Origin: Chitinophagaceae bacterium
GTDB lineage: Bacteria > Bacteroidota > Bacteroidia > Chitinophagales > Chitinophagaceae
Assembly (NCBI GenBank): GCA_020403425.1
Contig: JADBXR010000019.1
Coordinates: forward strand, 1 to 64,000
Length of the DNA stretch: 64,000 bases
Reading direction: 5' to 3'
A program made the translations under genes and the position numbers. The first letter of the stretch is position 1. Every line of letters begins with the position of its first letter. The notes beneath the pieces were generated by a model. The model made no database searches, was not told the origin of the DNA, and was given only the letters and a program-made list of their open reading frames with translations. This document shows, piece by piece, positions 48,380 to 57,367 of the stretch.

Positions 48380-49702
48380 CTACCTTTTCATACCCGGGAA
48401 CCGGCCACCCATCGGCATATTGTTCATCATCTTCATCATCTGCTTCATCTGCTCGAACTGTTTCATGAATGCATTCACTTCGGCCATATCCTTACCACTG
48501 CCTTTCGCGATCCGCTGACGGCGTGAGGGAGTGAGTGAATCGGGGTTGGCCCTTTCGAAAGGTGTCATGGAACTGATCATCGCTTCGATCCCTTTGAACG
48601 CGTCATCCTTGATATCGATGTCCTTCATGGCTTTGCCCACACCGGGTATCATGCCCATCAGGTCTTTCAGGTTACCCATTTTTTTGATCTGCTGCAGCTG
48701 GTCCATAAAATCCTGGAAATCGAACTGGTTCTTCCGGATCTTCTTCTCCAGTTTTTTGGCTTCTGCCTCATCGTACTGGGCCTGCGCTTTCTCTACCAGG
48801 CTGGTGATATCTCCCATACCCAGGATACGCTGCGCCATACGATCGGGATAGAACACATCCAGTGTATCCATCTTCTCGCCGCTGCTCACGAACTTGATCG
48901 GTTTGTTAACCGTGTACTTGATCGAGAGTGCCGCACCACCCCGGGTATCGCCATCCAGTTTGGTCAGTACCACACCGGTGAAATCCAAGCGGTCATTGAA
49001 GGCTTTGGCAGTGTTCACCGCATCCTGGCCCGTCATGGAATCCACTACGAACAGTATCTCGGCCGGATTCACGGCAGATTTGATATTGGCCACTTCTGTC
49101 ATCATCGCCTCATCAATGGCCAAGCGGCCGGCGGTATCGATGATGATCACATTCTTATTCTTTGCTTTCGCTTCCTTGATCGCGTTCTGTGCAATGGCAA
49201 CCGCGTCTTTGTTCTCCCTTTCGCTGTATACGTCCACGCCAACCTGCTCTGCCAGTACGGTCAGCTGGTCTATCGCCGCGGGGCGGTAGATATCTGCTGC
49301 CACCAGCAATACCGATTTACCTTTTTTGGTCTTCAGGTAATTGGCCAGTTTACCGGTGAACGTGGTCTTACCGCTACCCTGCAGACCCGCAACCAGTATG
49401 ATGGCCGGGTTACCCGACACATTGAACTGCGCTTCGGATCCACCCATCAGTTCGGTCAGCTCATCCTGAACGATCTTCACCATCAGTTGTCCGGGACTGA
49501 TCGCATTGATCACTTTTTCACCAGTGGCTTTTTCCTTTACCTTATCGGTGAACTCCTTAGCAATCTTGAAATTCACATCCGCATCGATCAGAGCACGACG
49601 GATATCTTTTACCGTATTGGCAATATTGAGGTCATTGATCCTTGCCTCCCCTTTGAGGTTCTTAAAGGCCGATTCGAGCTTCTCGCTGAGAGAGTTAAAC
49701 AT
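48380..49702 (-). CDS. ffh: Signal recognition particle protein Ffh
   Basis: GLQGSGKTTFTGKLANYL; DTAGRLAID; TKLDGDTRGGAALS; Met-rich C-terminus MKQMMKMMNNMPMGGRFPGMKR. Confidence 0.97.
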   Translation of the reverse strand: MFNSLSEKLESAFKNLKGEARINDLNIANTVKDIRRALIDADVNFKIAKEFTDKVKEKATGEKVINAISPGQLMVKIVQDELTELMGGSEAQFNVSGNPAIILVAGLQGSGKTTFTGKLANYLKTKKGKSVLLVAADIYRPAAIDQLTVLAEQVGVDVYSERENKDAVAIAQNAIKEAKAKNKNVIIIDTAGRLAIDEAMMTEVANIKSAVNPAEILFVVDSMTGQDAVNTAKAFNDRLDFTGVVLTKLDGDTRGGAALSIKYTVNKPIKFVSSGEKMDTLDVFYPDRMAQRILGMGDITSLVEKAQAQYDEAEAKKLEKKIRKNQFDFQDFMDQLQQIKKMGNLKDLMGMIPGVGKAMKDIDIKDDAFKGIEAMISSMTPFERANPDSLTPSRRQRIAKGSGKDMAEVNAFMKQFEQMKQMMKMMNNMPMGGRFPGMKR

Positions 49703-49762
49703 ACATCACTGATTTTATGATTGTTCGTATGATTCCGCAGAATCTTTTGTTACTGCTGATAC

Positions 49763-50149
49763 TTACAAATGGTTATTTACAAAACGTTTTATCTGAAGGC
49801 TTTCTGTTCCAAAGTTCACTAACAGTCCGACTTCCAGGTTGAATAGTTTAAGGTAGTTGATGACCTGGTTGAAATGAATCTTCTCTAATTGATTGACGGT
49901 CTTTAATTCTACCAATACTTTTTCATCCACCAATACATCTATCCTTTTCTTTCCAATCAGCTTTCCTTTATAATGAACAGGCAACTCCTTTTCGCTCTCA
50001 AAAAGCATTCCCATATCGGTTAATTCAAGTAACAAAGCCCTGTGAAAGATGTTTTCCGTAAAATTACCTCCACCAAGGTTTCTGTGTACTGTCATCGCCG
50101 CCCCAATGATCTTCTCCGTTATGCTTGCATACTTATAGTTATCTACCAT
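49763..50149 (-). CDS. GxxExxY protein
   Basis: ITEKIIGAAMTVHRNLGGGNFTENIFHRALLLELTDMGMLFESEKELPVHYKGKLIGKKRIDVLVDEKVLVELK. Confidence 0.9.
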   Translation of the reverse strand: MVDNYKYASITEKIIGAAMTVHRNLGGGNFTENIFHRALLLELTDMGMLFESEKELPVHYKGKLIGKKRIDVLVDEKVLVELKTVNQLEKIHFNQVINYLKLFNLEVGLLVNFGTESLQIKRFVNNHL

Positions 50150-50345
50150 AACCGATAAATAAAAAAGTGAATACGACAAAGGTCATACCCACTTAACTGG
50201 TTGCAAATATAAATTCAAGAAACGATTAATGCGCAGATTTTCCCGGAAACAGTATTAATCCTGCGTATATACACCTAAACCCTGACAACAATAGCCGCCC
50301 AACAGGCCCAGATCATATAAATCATAAAAAATCATACCATCTGAG

Positions 50346-51218
50346 CTATCCGAGATAAAAACGCAGGTGTTTGGACCGGTTGGTACTTCTGAGCTTCGTG
50401 ATCGCCTTGTCCTTGATCTGCCTTACCCTTTCCCTGGTGAGGTGAAATCTTTCCCCGATATCTTCCAGGCTCAGCGGATGGTCTACACCGATCCCGAAAA
50501 AATAACACACCACATCTTTCTGCCGTTCGGTAAGTGTGCAGAGACTGCGTTCTATTTCCATTCGGAGCGACTCATGGTGCACCAGGTTCTCATCGGTCTT
50601 ATCGGCATTGGGGTTTTCCATCAGGTCGAGCAGGGTGCCATCCTCACCATCAGACAAAGGGGTATCCATGCTTATGTGCCTGAAACCCACGCTCATGGTA
50701 GCGGTAACTTCCTCGATGCCGATCTCCAGCAGATCGGCCAGTTCTTCGGGTGTGGGCTCACGTTCGAATTCCTGCTCCAGCTGCTGATAGGCTTTACTGA
50801 TGCGGTTGGTAAGTCCTACCTTGTTCAGGGGTAAACGAACGATGCGGCTTTGCTCAGCCAATGATTGTAATATGCTTTGGCGGATCCACCATACAGCATA
50901 GGAAATGAATTTGAAACCACGGGTCTCATCAAATCGCAGGGCGGCTTTGATCAGGCCCAGGTTACCCTCGTTGATGAGATCCGGTAAGGTAAGCCCCTGA
51001 TTCTGGTACTGTTTGGCCACGGACACCACAAACCTGAGATTGGCTTTCACCAGCCTGTCGAGAGCCGCCTGGCTTCCTTCACGGATGCGCATGGCCAGCT
51101 GTACTTCTTCTTCGGGACTGATCAGGTCCACTTTACCGATTTCCTGTAAATATTTCTCCAGACTTTGCGACTCACGATTCGTGATAGACTTGGTTATCTT
51201 GAGCTGGCGCATACTCAT
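50346..51218 (-). CDS. rpoD: Primary-type RNA polymerase sigma-70 factor (no region 1.1)
   Basis: [71 protein letters not shown]. Confidence 0.95.
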   Translation of the reverse strand: MSMRQLKITKSITNRESQSLEKYLQEIGKVDLISPEEEVQLAMRIREGSQAALDRLVKANLRFVVSVAKQYQNQGLTLPDLINEGNLGLIKAALRFDETRGFKFISYAVWWIRQSILQSLAEQSRIVRLPLNKVGLTNRISKAYQQLEQEFEREPTPEELADLLEIGIEEVTATMSVGFRHISMDTPLSDGEDGTLLDLMENPNADKTDENLVHHESLRMEIERSLCTLTERQKDVVCYFFGIGVDHPLSLEDIGERFHLTRERVRQIKDKAITKLRSTNRSKHLRFYLG

Positions 51219-51514
51219 AATGATCGGATTTTAGATAGTGGTTATATAGGTGATAGGAACCGAGCTTACTAGGTCATAAAAACCAAACACTACGCCACAG
51301 GGTCTGTTGTTAAGCAATTTAACAAATTCCGAAAACTTATCAAAAAATATATTTTCTACAAAATATTGATAATCAGCATATTAAATAATTCCTTTTTCAT
51401 AGACGCATTCCTGAATAGCGGAATTCATCTGTGTAACCAAAAAAACATTTGGAAGCGAAGGATTATTTAATATTATTGCAGGCCTACGACGGACTGTAGG
51501 TTAAAGAGATTGTA

Positions 51515-51901
51515 ATGAGTAAGAAGCAACTATTTACGTTGGAATTCCCGGTCAGATGTTCACCAACGATTTTATTTGAATTTTTAGCTACACCTGCAGG
51601 TTTACAGGAGTGGTTTGCCGATAAAGTAGACGAATGGGAGAATGTGTACAGCTTTTCATGGAACGGTGGTACGCCCGATAAAGCTGATGTGGTTGACAAG
51701 GAGGAAGACAAATTCATCCGTTTCCACTGGCAGCATAGCGATAAGAACGAATATTTCGAATTCCGTATCGAAAAGACAGAGATCTCCAACCAGACGATCC
51801 TGGTGATCAAGGATTTTGCGGAAAAGAACGAGATCAAGGACCAGAGCCAGTTATGGGGTTACCAGATCAAAGACCTGTTTCACCGGTTGGGCAGCGCTTA
51901 A
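51515..51901 (+). CDS. START-like / SRPBCC domain protein
   Basis: LEFPVRCSPTILFEFLATPAGLQEWFADKVDEWENVYSFSWNG. Confidence 0.85.
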   Translation: MSKKQLFTLEFPVRCSPTILFEFLATPAGLQEWFADKVDEWENVYSFSWNGGTPDKADVVDKEEDKFIRFHWQHSDKNEYFEFRIEKTEISNQTILVIKDFAEKNEIKDQSQLWGYQIKDLFHRLGSA

Positions 51902-52512
51902 TAGCAGCTGACAGCGAGCATCTGCAGCATCTCCTGGTAGGTGCGTTCAAAAAAATCAGTCAATCCATCCCATTCCTGTAATGGGATTTTTTTTGCCAGT
52001 TTCAGAAAGGGTACATCGGTCCATACGATATCCATCTGTTCGGAAAGCGGTGCATAGTTATCCGTTTCAAAATGGTGTTCCCAGGCGTCTTCCCCCACCG
52101 CCAGATACCAGCCAGCCTGCTTTTCGGGGTATAAACGGAAATATTCCTGCAATCCTGCGGCATATTGAATCTGGTATTTCCCCGACAGTTGTAAAGTGAT
52201 GCTGCAAAAATTCCCCCACCAGAAAAAATTACGGATCGCAAAACTTTCAGTTGCCGTAAAATGGCGTGGCTGGTCCAGCATCACCCAAGGTAAACCCCGG
52301 TATTGTTCCCCCTTTGATATTTTGGGAGAATGAAAACCGGATCCTGTTCCAGCCAGCATGGGGTACTGTTGCCATAATACCCGGTATTGCTCGCTCAGGT
52401 GACCAAATAGCGTGTACACTTTACCGATGATCCGGTTCTTTGTTAAAATCCAACCGGCATCGGTTACCAGTTCCCGTTCCTTTGGTGAAAGCATTACTTT
52501 TGCAGGGCTCAT
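51898..52512 (-). CDS. Conserved-looking protein of unknown function
   Basis: 204-aa ORF; stop codon overlaps that of the convergent gene through shared TTAA. Confidence 0.75.
   Translation of the reverse strand: MSPAKVMLSPKERELVTDAGWILTKNRIIGKVYTLFGHLSEQYRVLWQQYPMLAGTGSGFHSPKISKGEQYRGLPWVMLDQPRHFTATESFAIRNFFWWGNFCSITLQLSGKYQIQYAAGLQEYFRLYPEKQAGWYLAVGEDAWEHHFETDNYAPLSEQMDIVWTDVPFLKLAKKIPLQEWDGLTDFFERTYQEMLQMLAVSCY
52495..52502 (+). promoter_or_regulatory. -7 box TACTTTTG for lptF/G, inside the 5' end of the opposing CDS
   Basis: TAnnTTTG match 33 nt before the GTG start. Confidence 0.4.
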
Positions 52513-52535
52513 AAAACAATATTAAGCAAGGACCC

Positions 52536-53975
52536 GTGATTAAAAAACTCGATATACTCGTTATCCGCTCCTTTATCGGTCCTTTTATCGCCGCATTCGC
52601 CATTTCCCTCTTCGTGCTTACCATGCAGTTCTTCTGGCTGTACATCGATGACCTGGTGGGAAAAGGGCTTGACCTCTTCACCATTCTGAAGCTGGTAGGC
52701 CTGGTGACCCTGTTCTGGGTGCCTACCGCTTTGCCCCTGGCTTTGCTGTTCTCTTCCATCATGACCTTCGGGAACCTGGGAGAAACTTTTGAGCTGGTGG
52801 CCATCAAGGCAGCCGGTATCCCTTTGCTCCGTTTTATGCGGCCCCTGCTGATCATCACCATATTCATCAGTGGACTGGCCTTCCTGTTTGCCAACAACAT
52901 CATTCCGGTGACCCAGTTGAAACTGTCGGCCCTGAAGTATGATATCATCGTTTCAAAGCCTGCTTTCGACATCAAAGAAGGGATCTTTTATGACAAGATA
53001 GAAGGGTACGTGATCAAACTTGGCAAAAAGGAAAAGAACGACAGCGTGATCCACAATGTGGTGATCTTTGAAAAGAAGAACGGCCTGCAGGACAATATGC
53101 TGATCGCTGAGAGCGGGGTGATGCGGATCACCCAGGACAAACGTTTTCTGGAATTCATCCTCAAGAAAGGCTGGCGATACGAGGAAAAGGGACAGCGTTC
53201 TACCACCAATACCGAATTCACCCGCATGGGGTTCCAGGAATATAAGAAAGTGTTCGACCTGAAAAGTTTCCAGATGAACAAATCGGGCGACAGTGCTTTT
53301 TACGATCCCAAAATGCTGAGTCTCCGACAGTTGAATGGCGCCATCGACTCATTGCAAAGCCTTGATAGCTTCTATTTGAAGCGTACCGAACGGGAAGTAT
53401 CGCCTTATCTGCGTTTTACCCGTTTCCGCGATACCGGTTGGGCCCTGATTAAACCCGACTCGCTAAAAAAGATCAAACATTTTGATGAACTGATCGCTGA
53501 TTCGATCAAACAAAGCGTAACTGATGCAGCCATCAGCCAGTTACAGAGTGTCAAAGGAAATATTGCCGTATTGGAAGCCGATTACAAGGAGCGCCAGAAA
53601 TCACTCCGCCTGCATGAGATCGAGTGGCACAGGAAGTTGACTCTGTCGGCTGCCTGTATCGTGCTGTTCCTGATCGGCGCACCGCTGGGTTCCATTATCC
53701 GGAAAGGTGGACTGGGCACACCGCTGGTATTTGCGATCATTTTCTTTGTCATCTTCCACTTATTCAACACATTCGGTGAGAAATTCGTTAAATCGGAACA
53801 GGCAAGCCCGCTGATGGGCATGTGGCTCTCCACTTTCGTTCTTATTCCCATCGGCGCTTTCCTTACCTATAAGGCCATGCGCGATTCACAACTCTTCAAC
53901 CAGGAATTCTACTACCGTTCTTTCAAACAGTTGCGGAGATTTTTGGCTAATTTTAGTTTCTCTAAAAAATCCTAA
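52536..53975 (+). CDS. LptF/LptG-family permease
   Basis: MIKKLDILVIRSFIGPFIAAFAISLFVLTMQFFWLYIDDLVGKG; C-terminal permease TMs; GTG start. Confidence 0.92.
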   Translation: MIKKLDILVIRSFIGPFIAAFAISLFVLTMQFFWLYIDDLVGKGLDLFTILKLVGLVTLFWVPTALPLALLFSSIMTFGNLGETFELVAIKAAGIPLLRFMRPLLIITIFISGLAFLFANNIIPVTQLKLSALKYDIIVSKPAFDIKEGIFYDKIEGYVIKLGKKEKNDSVIHNVVIFEKKNGLQDNMLIAESGVMRITQDKRFLEFILKKGWRYEEKGQRSTTNTEFTRMGFQEYKKVFDLKSFQMNKSGDSAFYDPKMLSLRQLNGAIDSLQSLDSFYLKRTEREVSPYLRFTRFRDTGWALIKPDSLKKIKHFDELIADSIKQSVTDAAISQLQSVKGNIAVLEADYKERQKSLRLHEIEWHRKLTLSAACIVLFLIGAPLGSIIRKGGLGTPLVFAIIFFVIFHLFNTFGEKFVKSEQASPLMGMWLSTFVLIPIGAFLTYKAMRDSQLFNQEFYYRSFKQLRRFLANFSFSKKS

Positions 53976-53985
53976 ACCCTATTTT

Positions 53986-54708
53986 ATGACTACACATAAC
54001 AAAAGTCGTCGTGCGTTCATCAAGACCACGGGTGTAACCGGTATTGGGCTTACCGTGCTTCCCGGTTTCCTGCAGGCAGCACCTATTGCAGCAGGCAACC
54101 CTTTTTCGCAGCAACCTCTGCCCTATGATTACAAAGCGCTGGAACCAGTGATCGATGCCATGACCATGGAGATCCACTACTCCAAACATGCGGCGGCGTA
54201 TGCTAAAAACCTGGCAGAAGCCTGTGCCGCTGAAAAAGTGGATACGAACAGCGCCAAACTGGAAGACGTATTACGCAATGCATCCAAATATTCAGCTAAA
54301 ATGCGCAACAATGGCGGTGGCCATTATAACCACGAACTTTTCTGGCAGTGCATGAGACCGGGAGCAGCCTCCAAACCTGCAGGCAAACTGGCAACGGCCA
54401 TTGACCAGAGTTTCGGGTCCTTTGAAGCATTCAAGACACAATTCACCGATGCCGGCAAAAACCGTTTCGGAAGTGGATGGGCCTGGCTAGTGCTGACCGC
54501 AGATAAAAAACTGGCCATCGGCTCAACCCCGAATCAGGACAACCCTTTGATGGATATCAGTGATCTGAAAGGAACCCCCTTGCTGGGACTGGATGTTTGG
54601 GAACATGCCTATTACCTCAAATACCAGAACAAACGCCCCGACTACATCAATAACTGGTGGAATGTGGTGAACTGGGAATTTGTTCAGAAGAGATATGAAC
54701 TGGGATAA
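53986..54708 (+). CDS. Fe/Mn superoxide dismutase with Tat-like signal peptide
   Basis: SRRAFIKTTGVTGIGLTVLPGFLQA; LPYDYKALEPVIDAMTMEIHYSKHAAAYAKNL; DVWEHAYYLKYQNKRPDYINNWW. Confidence 0.94.
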   Translation: MTTHNKSRRAFIKTTGVTGIGLTVLPGFLQAAPIAAGNPFSQQPLPYDYKALEPVIDAMTMEIHYSKHAAAYAKNLAEACAAEKVDTNSAKLEDVLRNASKYSAKMRNNGGGHYNHELFWQCMRPGAASKPAGKLATAIDQSFGSFEAFKTQFTDAGKNRFGSGWAWLVLTADKKLAIGSTPNQDNPLMDISDLKGTPLLGLDVWEHAYYLKYQNKRPDYINNWWNVVNWEFVQKRYELG

Positions 54709-54717
54709 GATGAATGC

Positions 54718-54765
54718 AAAAGTCAAAAGTAACAAGCCAAAATACACTGGTTACTTTTGACTTTT
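54718..54765. repeat. Family B word repeat with perfect 16-bp inverted arms
   Basis: aaaagtcaaaagtaac (54718-54733) / gttacttttgactttt (54750-54765). Confidence 0.92.
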
Positions 54766-54796
54766 GATTTTTGACTTTTCACTTAAATAAAGACAG

Positions 54797-55207
54797 ATGA
54801 AAACCGTAACCAAATGGGCAGGAGGAATGGCGTTTGATGCCACAGCCGATACCGGCCAGACCGTTAGAATTGACACCACCGTAGAAGGTGGAGGAACTGC
54901 GAGTGGCATGAATCCCAAAAAAATGTTACTGGGCGCATTGAACGGCTGCAGTGGTATGGACGTAGTGGAGATCCTGAAGAAGATGAAAGTGGCTTTCAGC
55001 AAATTTGAGATAGTGGCTGAAGCCGAGCAAACAGAAGACCATCCCAAGACCTTCACCTTCATCAAAATGACATACCGCATTGATGCCAGTCCGGAAGACC
55101 TGGATAAAGTAAAAAGAGCCGTAGACCTCTCGCAGGAAAAATATTGCGGCATCTCTGCCATGCTGGCCAAACATTGCAATATCAGTCATACCATTGAATT
55201 AATCTGA
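54797..55207 (+). CDS. OsmC-family protein
   Basis: MNPKKMLLGALNGCSGMDVVEILKKMK; KYCGISAMLAKHCNI. Confidence 0.93.
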   Translation: MKTVTKWAGGMAFDATADTGQTVRIDTTVEGGGTASGMNPKKMLLGALNGCSGMDVVEILKKMKVAFSKFEIVAEAEQTEDHPKTFTFIKMTYRIDASPEDLDKVKRAVDLSQEKYCGISAMLAKHCNISHTIELI

Positions 55208-55234
55208 TTGCTGAAAAGACGGTCATTTTATACC

Positions 55235-56221
55235 ATGCCGAACAAACCGCTGTTACTCGTTGCTTTCCTGACTATGCAAGTATTGTTGCATGCCCAGGAA
55301 ACACCATCTGCTGTAAAAAACAACAACCCGGTGTTCCCGGGCTGGTACGCAGATCCCGAAGGAACGATCTTTGGCAATCGCTACTGGATCTATCCTACGT
55401 ACTCTGCTCCTTACGACAAACAGGTTTTCCTCGATGCATTCTCCTCTCCTGACCTGGTGAACTGGACCAAACATAGCCGTATACTGGACACAGCCAGCAT
55501 CAAATGGGCCAGGCGTGCCATGTGGGCACCTTCTATCATACAGTACAGGAAAAAGTATTTTCTGTTCTTTGGCGCCAACGATATCCAGAGCAACCAGGAA
55601 AAAGGGGGCATTGGTGTGGCAGTGGCCGATAACCCGGCCGGACCTTTCAAAGATCACCTGGGCAAACCATTGGTGGACCAGTTTTACAACGGCGCCCAAC
55701 CCATCGACCAGTTCGTATTTGCGGATAAGGACGGGCAGCATTACCTTATCTATGGCGGATGGAGGCATTGCAATATCGGAAAGCTCAATGCTGACTTTAC
55801 CGGTTTTGTTCCGTTCAAGGACGGCAATACTTTCCAGGAGATCACACCGGAAGGGTATGTGGAAGGTCCATTCATGTTCATCCGGAATGGCAAATATTAT
55901 TTCATGTGGTCGGAAGGCGGCTGGACCGGCCCCAATTACAGCGTAGCCTACGCCATGGCCGATTCACCCATGGGTCCTTTCAAACGCATCGGAAAAATCT
56001 TACAGCAGGATCCTGCCATTGCTACCGGTGCGGGGCATCATTCCGTGATACGTGTGCCGGGTACAGACCAGTGGTACATTGTATACCATCGCCGGCCAAA
56101 GGGAGAAACGGATGCCAATGCTCGCGTCACCTGCATAGAGAATCTGTATTTCGATGAGAATGGTTTGATCAAACCTGTCACCATCACACAGGAAGGCGTG
56201 TCAGCGAACAAGCTGAGATAA
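55235..56221 (+). CDS. Glycoside hydrolase family 43-type protein
   Basis: Signal peptide; NPVFPGWYADPEGTIFGNRYWIYPTYS; RRAMWAPSIIQYRKKYFLFFGAND; YVEGPFMFIRNGKYYFMWSEGG; start corrected. Confidence 0.93.
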   Translation: MPNKPLLLVAFLTMQVLLHAQETPSAVKNNNPVFPGWYADPEGTIFGNRYWIYPTYSAPYDKQVFLDAFSSPDLVNWTKHSRILDTASIKWARRAMWAPSIIQYRKKYFLFFGANDIQSNQEKGGIGVAVADNPAGPFKDHLGKPLVDQFYNGAQPIDQFVFADKDGQHYLIYGGWRHCNIGKLNADFTGFVPFKDGNTFQEITPEGYVEGPFMFIRNGKYYFMWSEGGWTGPNYSVAYAMADSPMGPFKRIGKILQQDPAIATGAGHHSVIRVPGTDQWYIVYHRRPKGETDANARVTCIENLYFDENGLIKPVTITQEGVSANKLR

Positions 56222-56269
56222 CCGGTCCTTTCTTCCCGATTTACAGATACCTTTGCAGAAACCTTTTTT

Positions 56270-57253
56270 CTGCAGTCAGCCAAACAGAATTTCCGTGTAC
56301 AGCTCTGGATCACCGTACTGAGCGTGGTATTGTTCCTCACCAAGATCATTGCCTATTATTTCACGCACTCACTTGCCATACTTTCCGATGCGCTGGAAAG
56401 CATCGTGAACGTGATAGCCGGTTTCATCGGCCTGTACAGCCTGTATGTGGCCGCCAAACCCCGCGACAGGGAGCATCCGTATGGCCATGGCAAGGCCGAA
56501 TTCGTTTCTGCGGCCATTGAAGGGGGCCTGATCGTTGCGGCAGGTATCATGATCATCTATGAGACCGTGATGAACTTCCTGCACGAAAGTCCCCTGCAGA
56601 AACTGGATACCGGCCTGATACTGGTGGGCGCCACTGCGGTCATCAATTACATCGCAGGTACGGTATGCATACGGATCGGCAAAAAGAATTCATCACTGGC
56701 CTTACAGGCCAGTGGCAAACATCTGCAGGTGGATACCTACTCCACCATCGGTATCATTGCCGGCCTGGTGATCATACTGGTTACCCAGCTGCTCTGGCTG
56801 GACAAAGTGATCGCTCTGGGCATGAGCGTACTCGTCATCTATAACGGCTACCGCATCATCCGTACTTCCCTGGCTGGCATTATGGATGAGGCCGACCTGC
56901 AACTGCTCGATAATTTCATCGCTGTGTTGAACCGTAACCGGCACGCCAACTGGATAGACCTGCATAACCTGCGGGTGATCAAGTATGGCGCTTTACTCCA
57001 TATCGATTGTCACCTGACCGTACCCTGGTACCTGAACGTACACGAAGCACATAAAGAGATCGATGCCCTTGCGGACCTCATCAAAAAAGAGTTCGGCGAT
57101 GCCATTGAACTGTTCGTACATACCGATGGCTGTCTGCCTTTCAGTTGTACCATCTGCACCAGAACAGATTGCAGTGTGCGCCAGCAGCCTATGAAAGAAA
57201 GACTGACCTGGAGCATGGAGAACATCCTGTCGAACCAGAAACACCAGTCATGA
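56270..57253 (+). CDS. Cation diffusion facilitator family transporter (start codon uncertain)
   Basis: LQSAKQNFRVQLWITVLSVVLFLTKIIAYYFTHSLAILSDALESIVNVIAGFIGLYSLYVAAKPRDREHPYGHGKAEFVSAAIEGG; no ATG in frame upstream; track starts at GTG 56324. Confidence 0.9.
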   Translation: MQSAKQNFRVQLWITVLSVVLFLTKIIAYYFTHSLAILSDALESIVNVIAGFIGLYSLYVAAKPRDREHPYGHGKAEFVSAAIEGGLIVAAGIMIIYETVMNFLHESPLQKLDTGLILVGATAVINYIAGTVCIRIGKKNSSLALQASGKHLQVDTYSTIGIIAGLVIILVTQLLWLDKVIALGMSVLVIYNGYRIIRTSLAGIMDEADLQLLDNFIAVLNRNRHANWIDLHNLRVIKYGALLHIDCHLTVPWYLNVHEAHKEIDALADLIKKEFGDAIELFVHTDGCLPFSCTICTRTDCSVRQQPMKERLTWSMENILSNQKHQS

Positions 57254-57312
57254 ATGTACCGGACCCGAGATGAGCAGGCATTTGTCAAGGCCATGAATCG
57301 CGAAAACCTGCT

Positions 57313-57320
57313 TACCTTTG
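57313..57320 (+). promoter_or_regulatory. -7 box TACCTTTG upstream of the M20 peptidase gene
   Basis: cttacctttgcggg. Confidence 0.45.
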
Positions 57321-57367
57321 CGGGGCAACCGTAAGATCAAACTATCCATCATATAAAATCAACGATC

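Noticed and set aside
48197-48526. Small ORFs (109/90 aa) between rpsP and ffh
   Set aside because: Overlap repeat-derived sequence and the ffh C-terminus; no protein signature.
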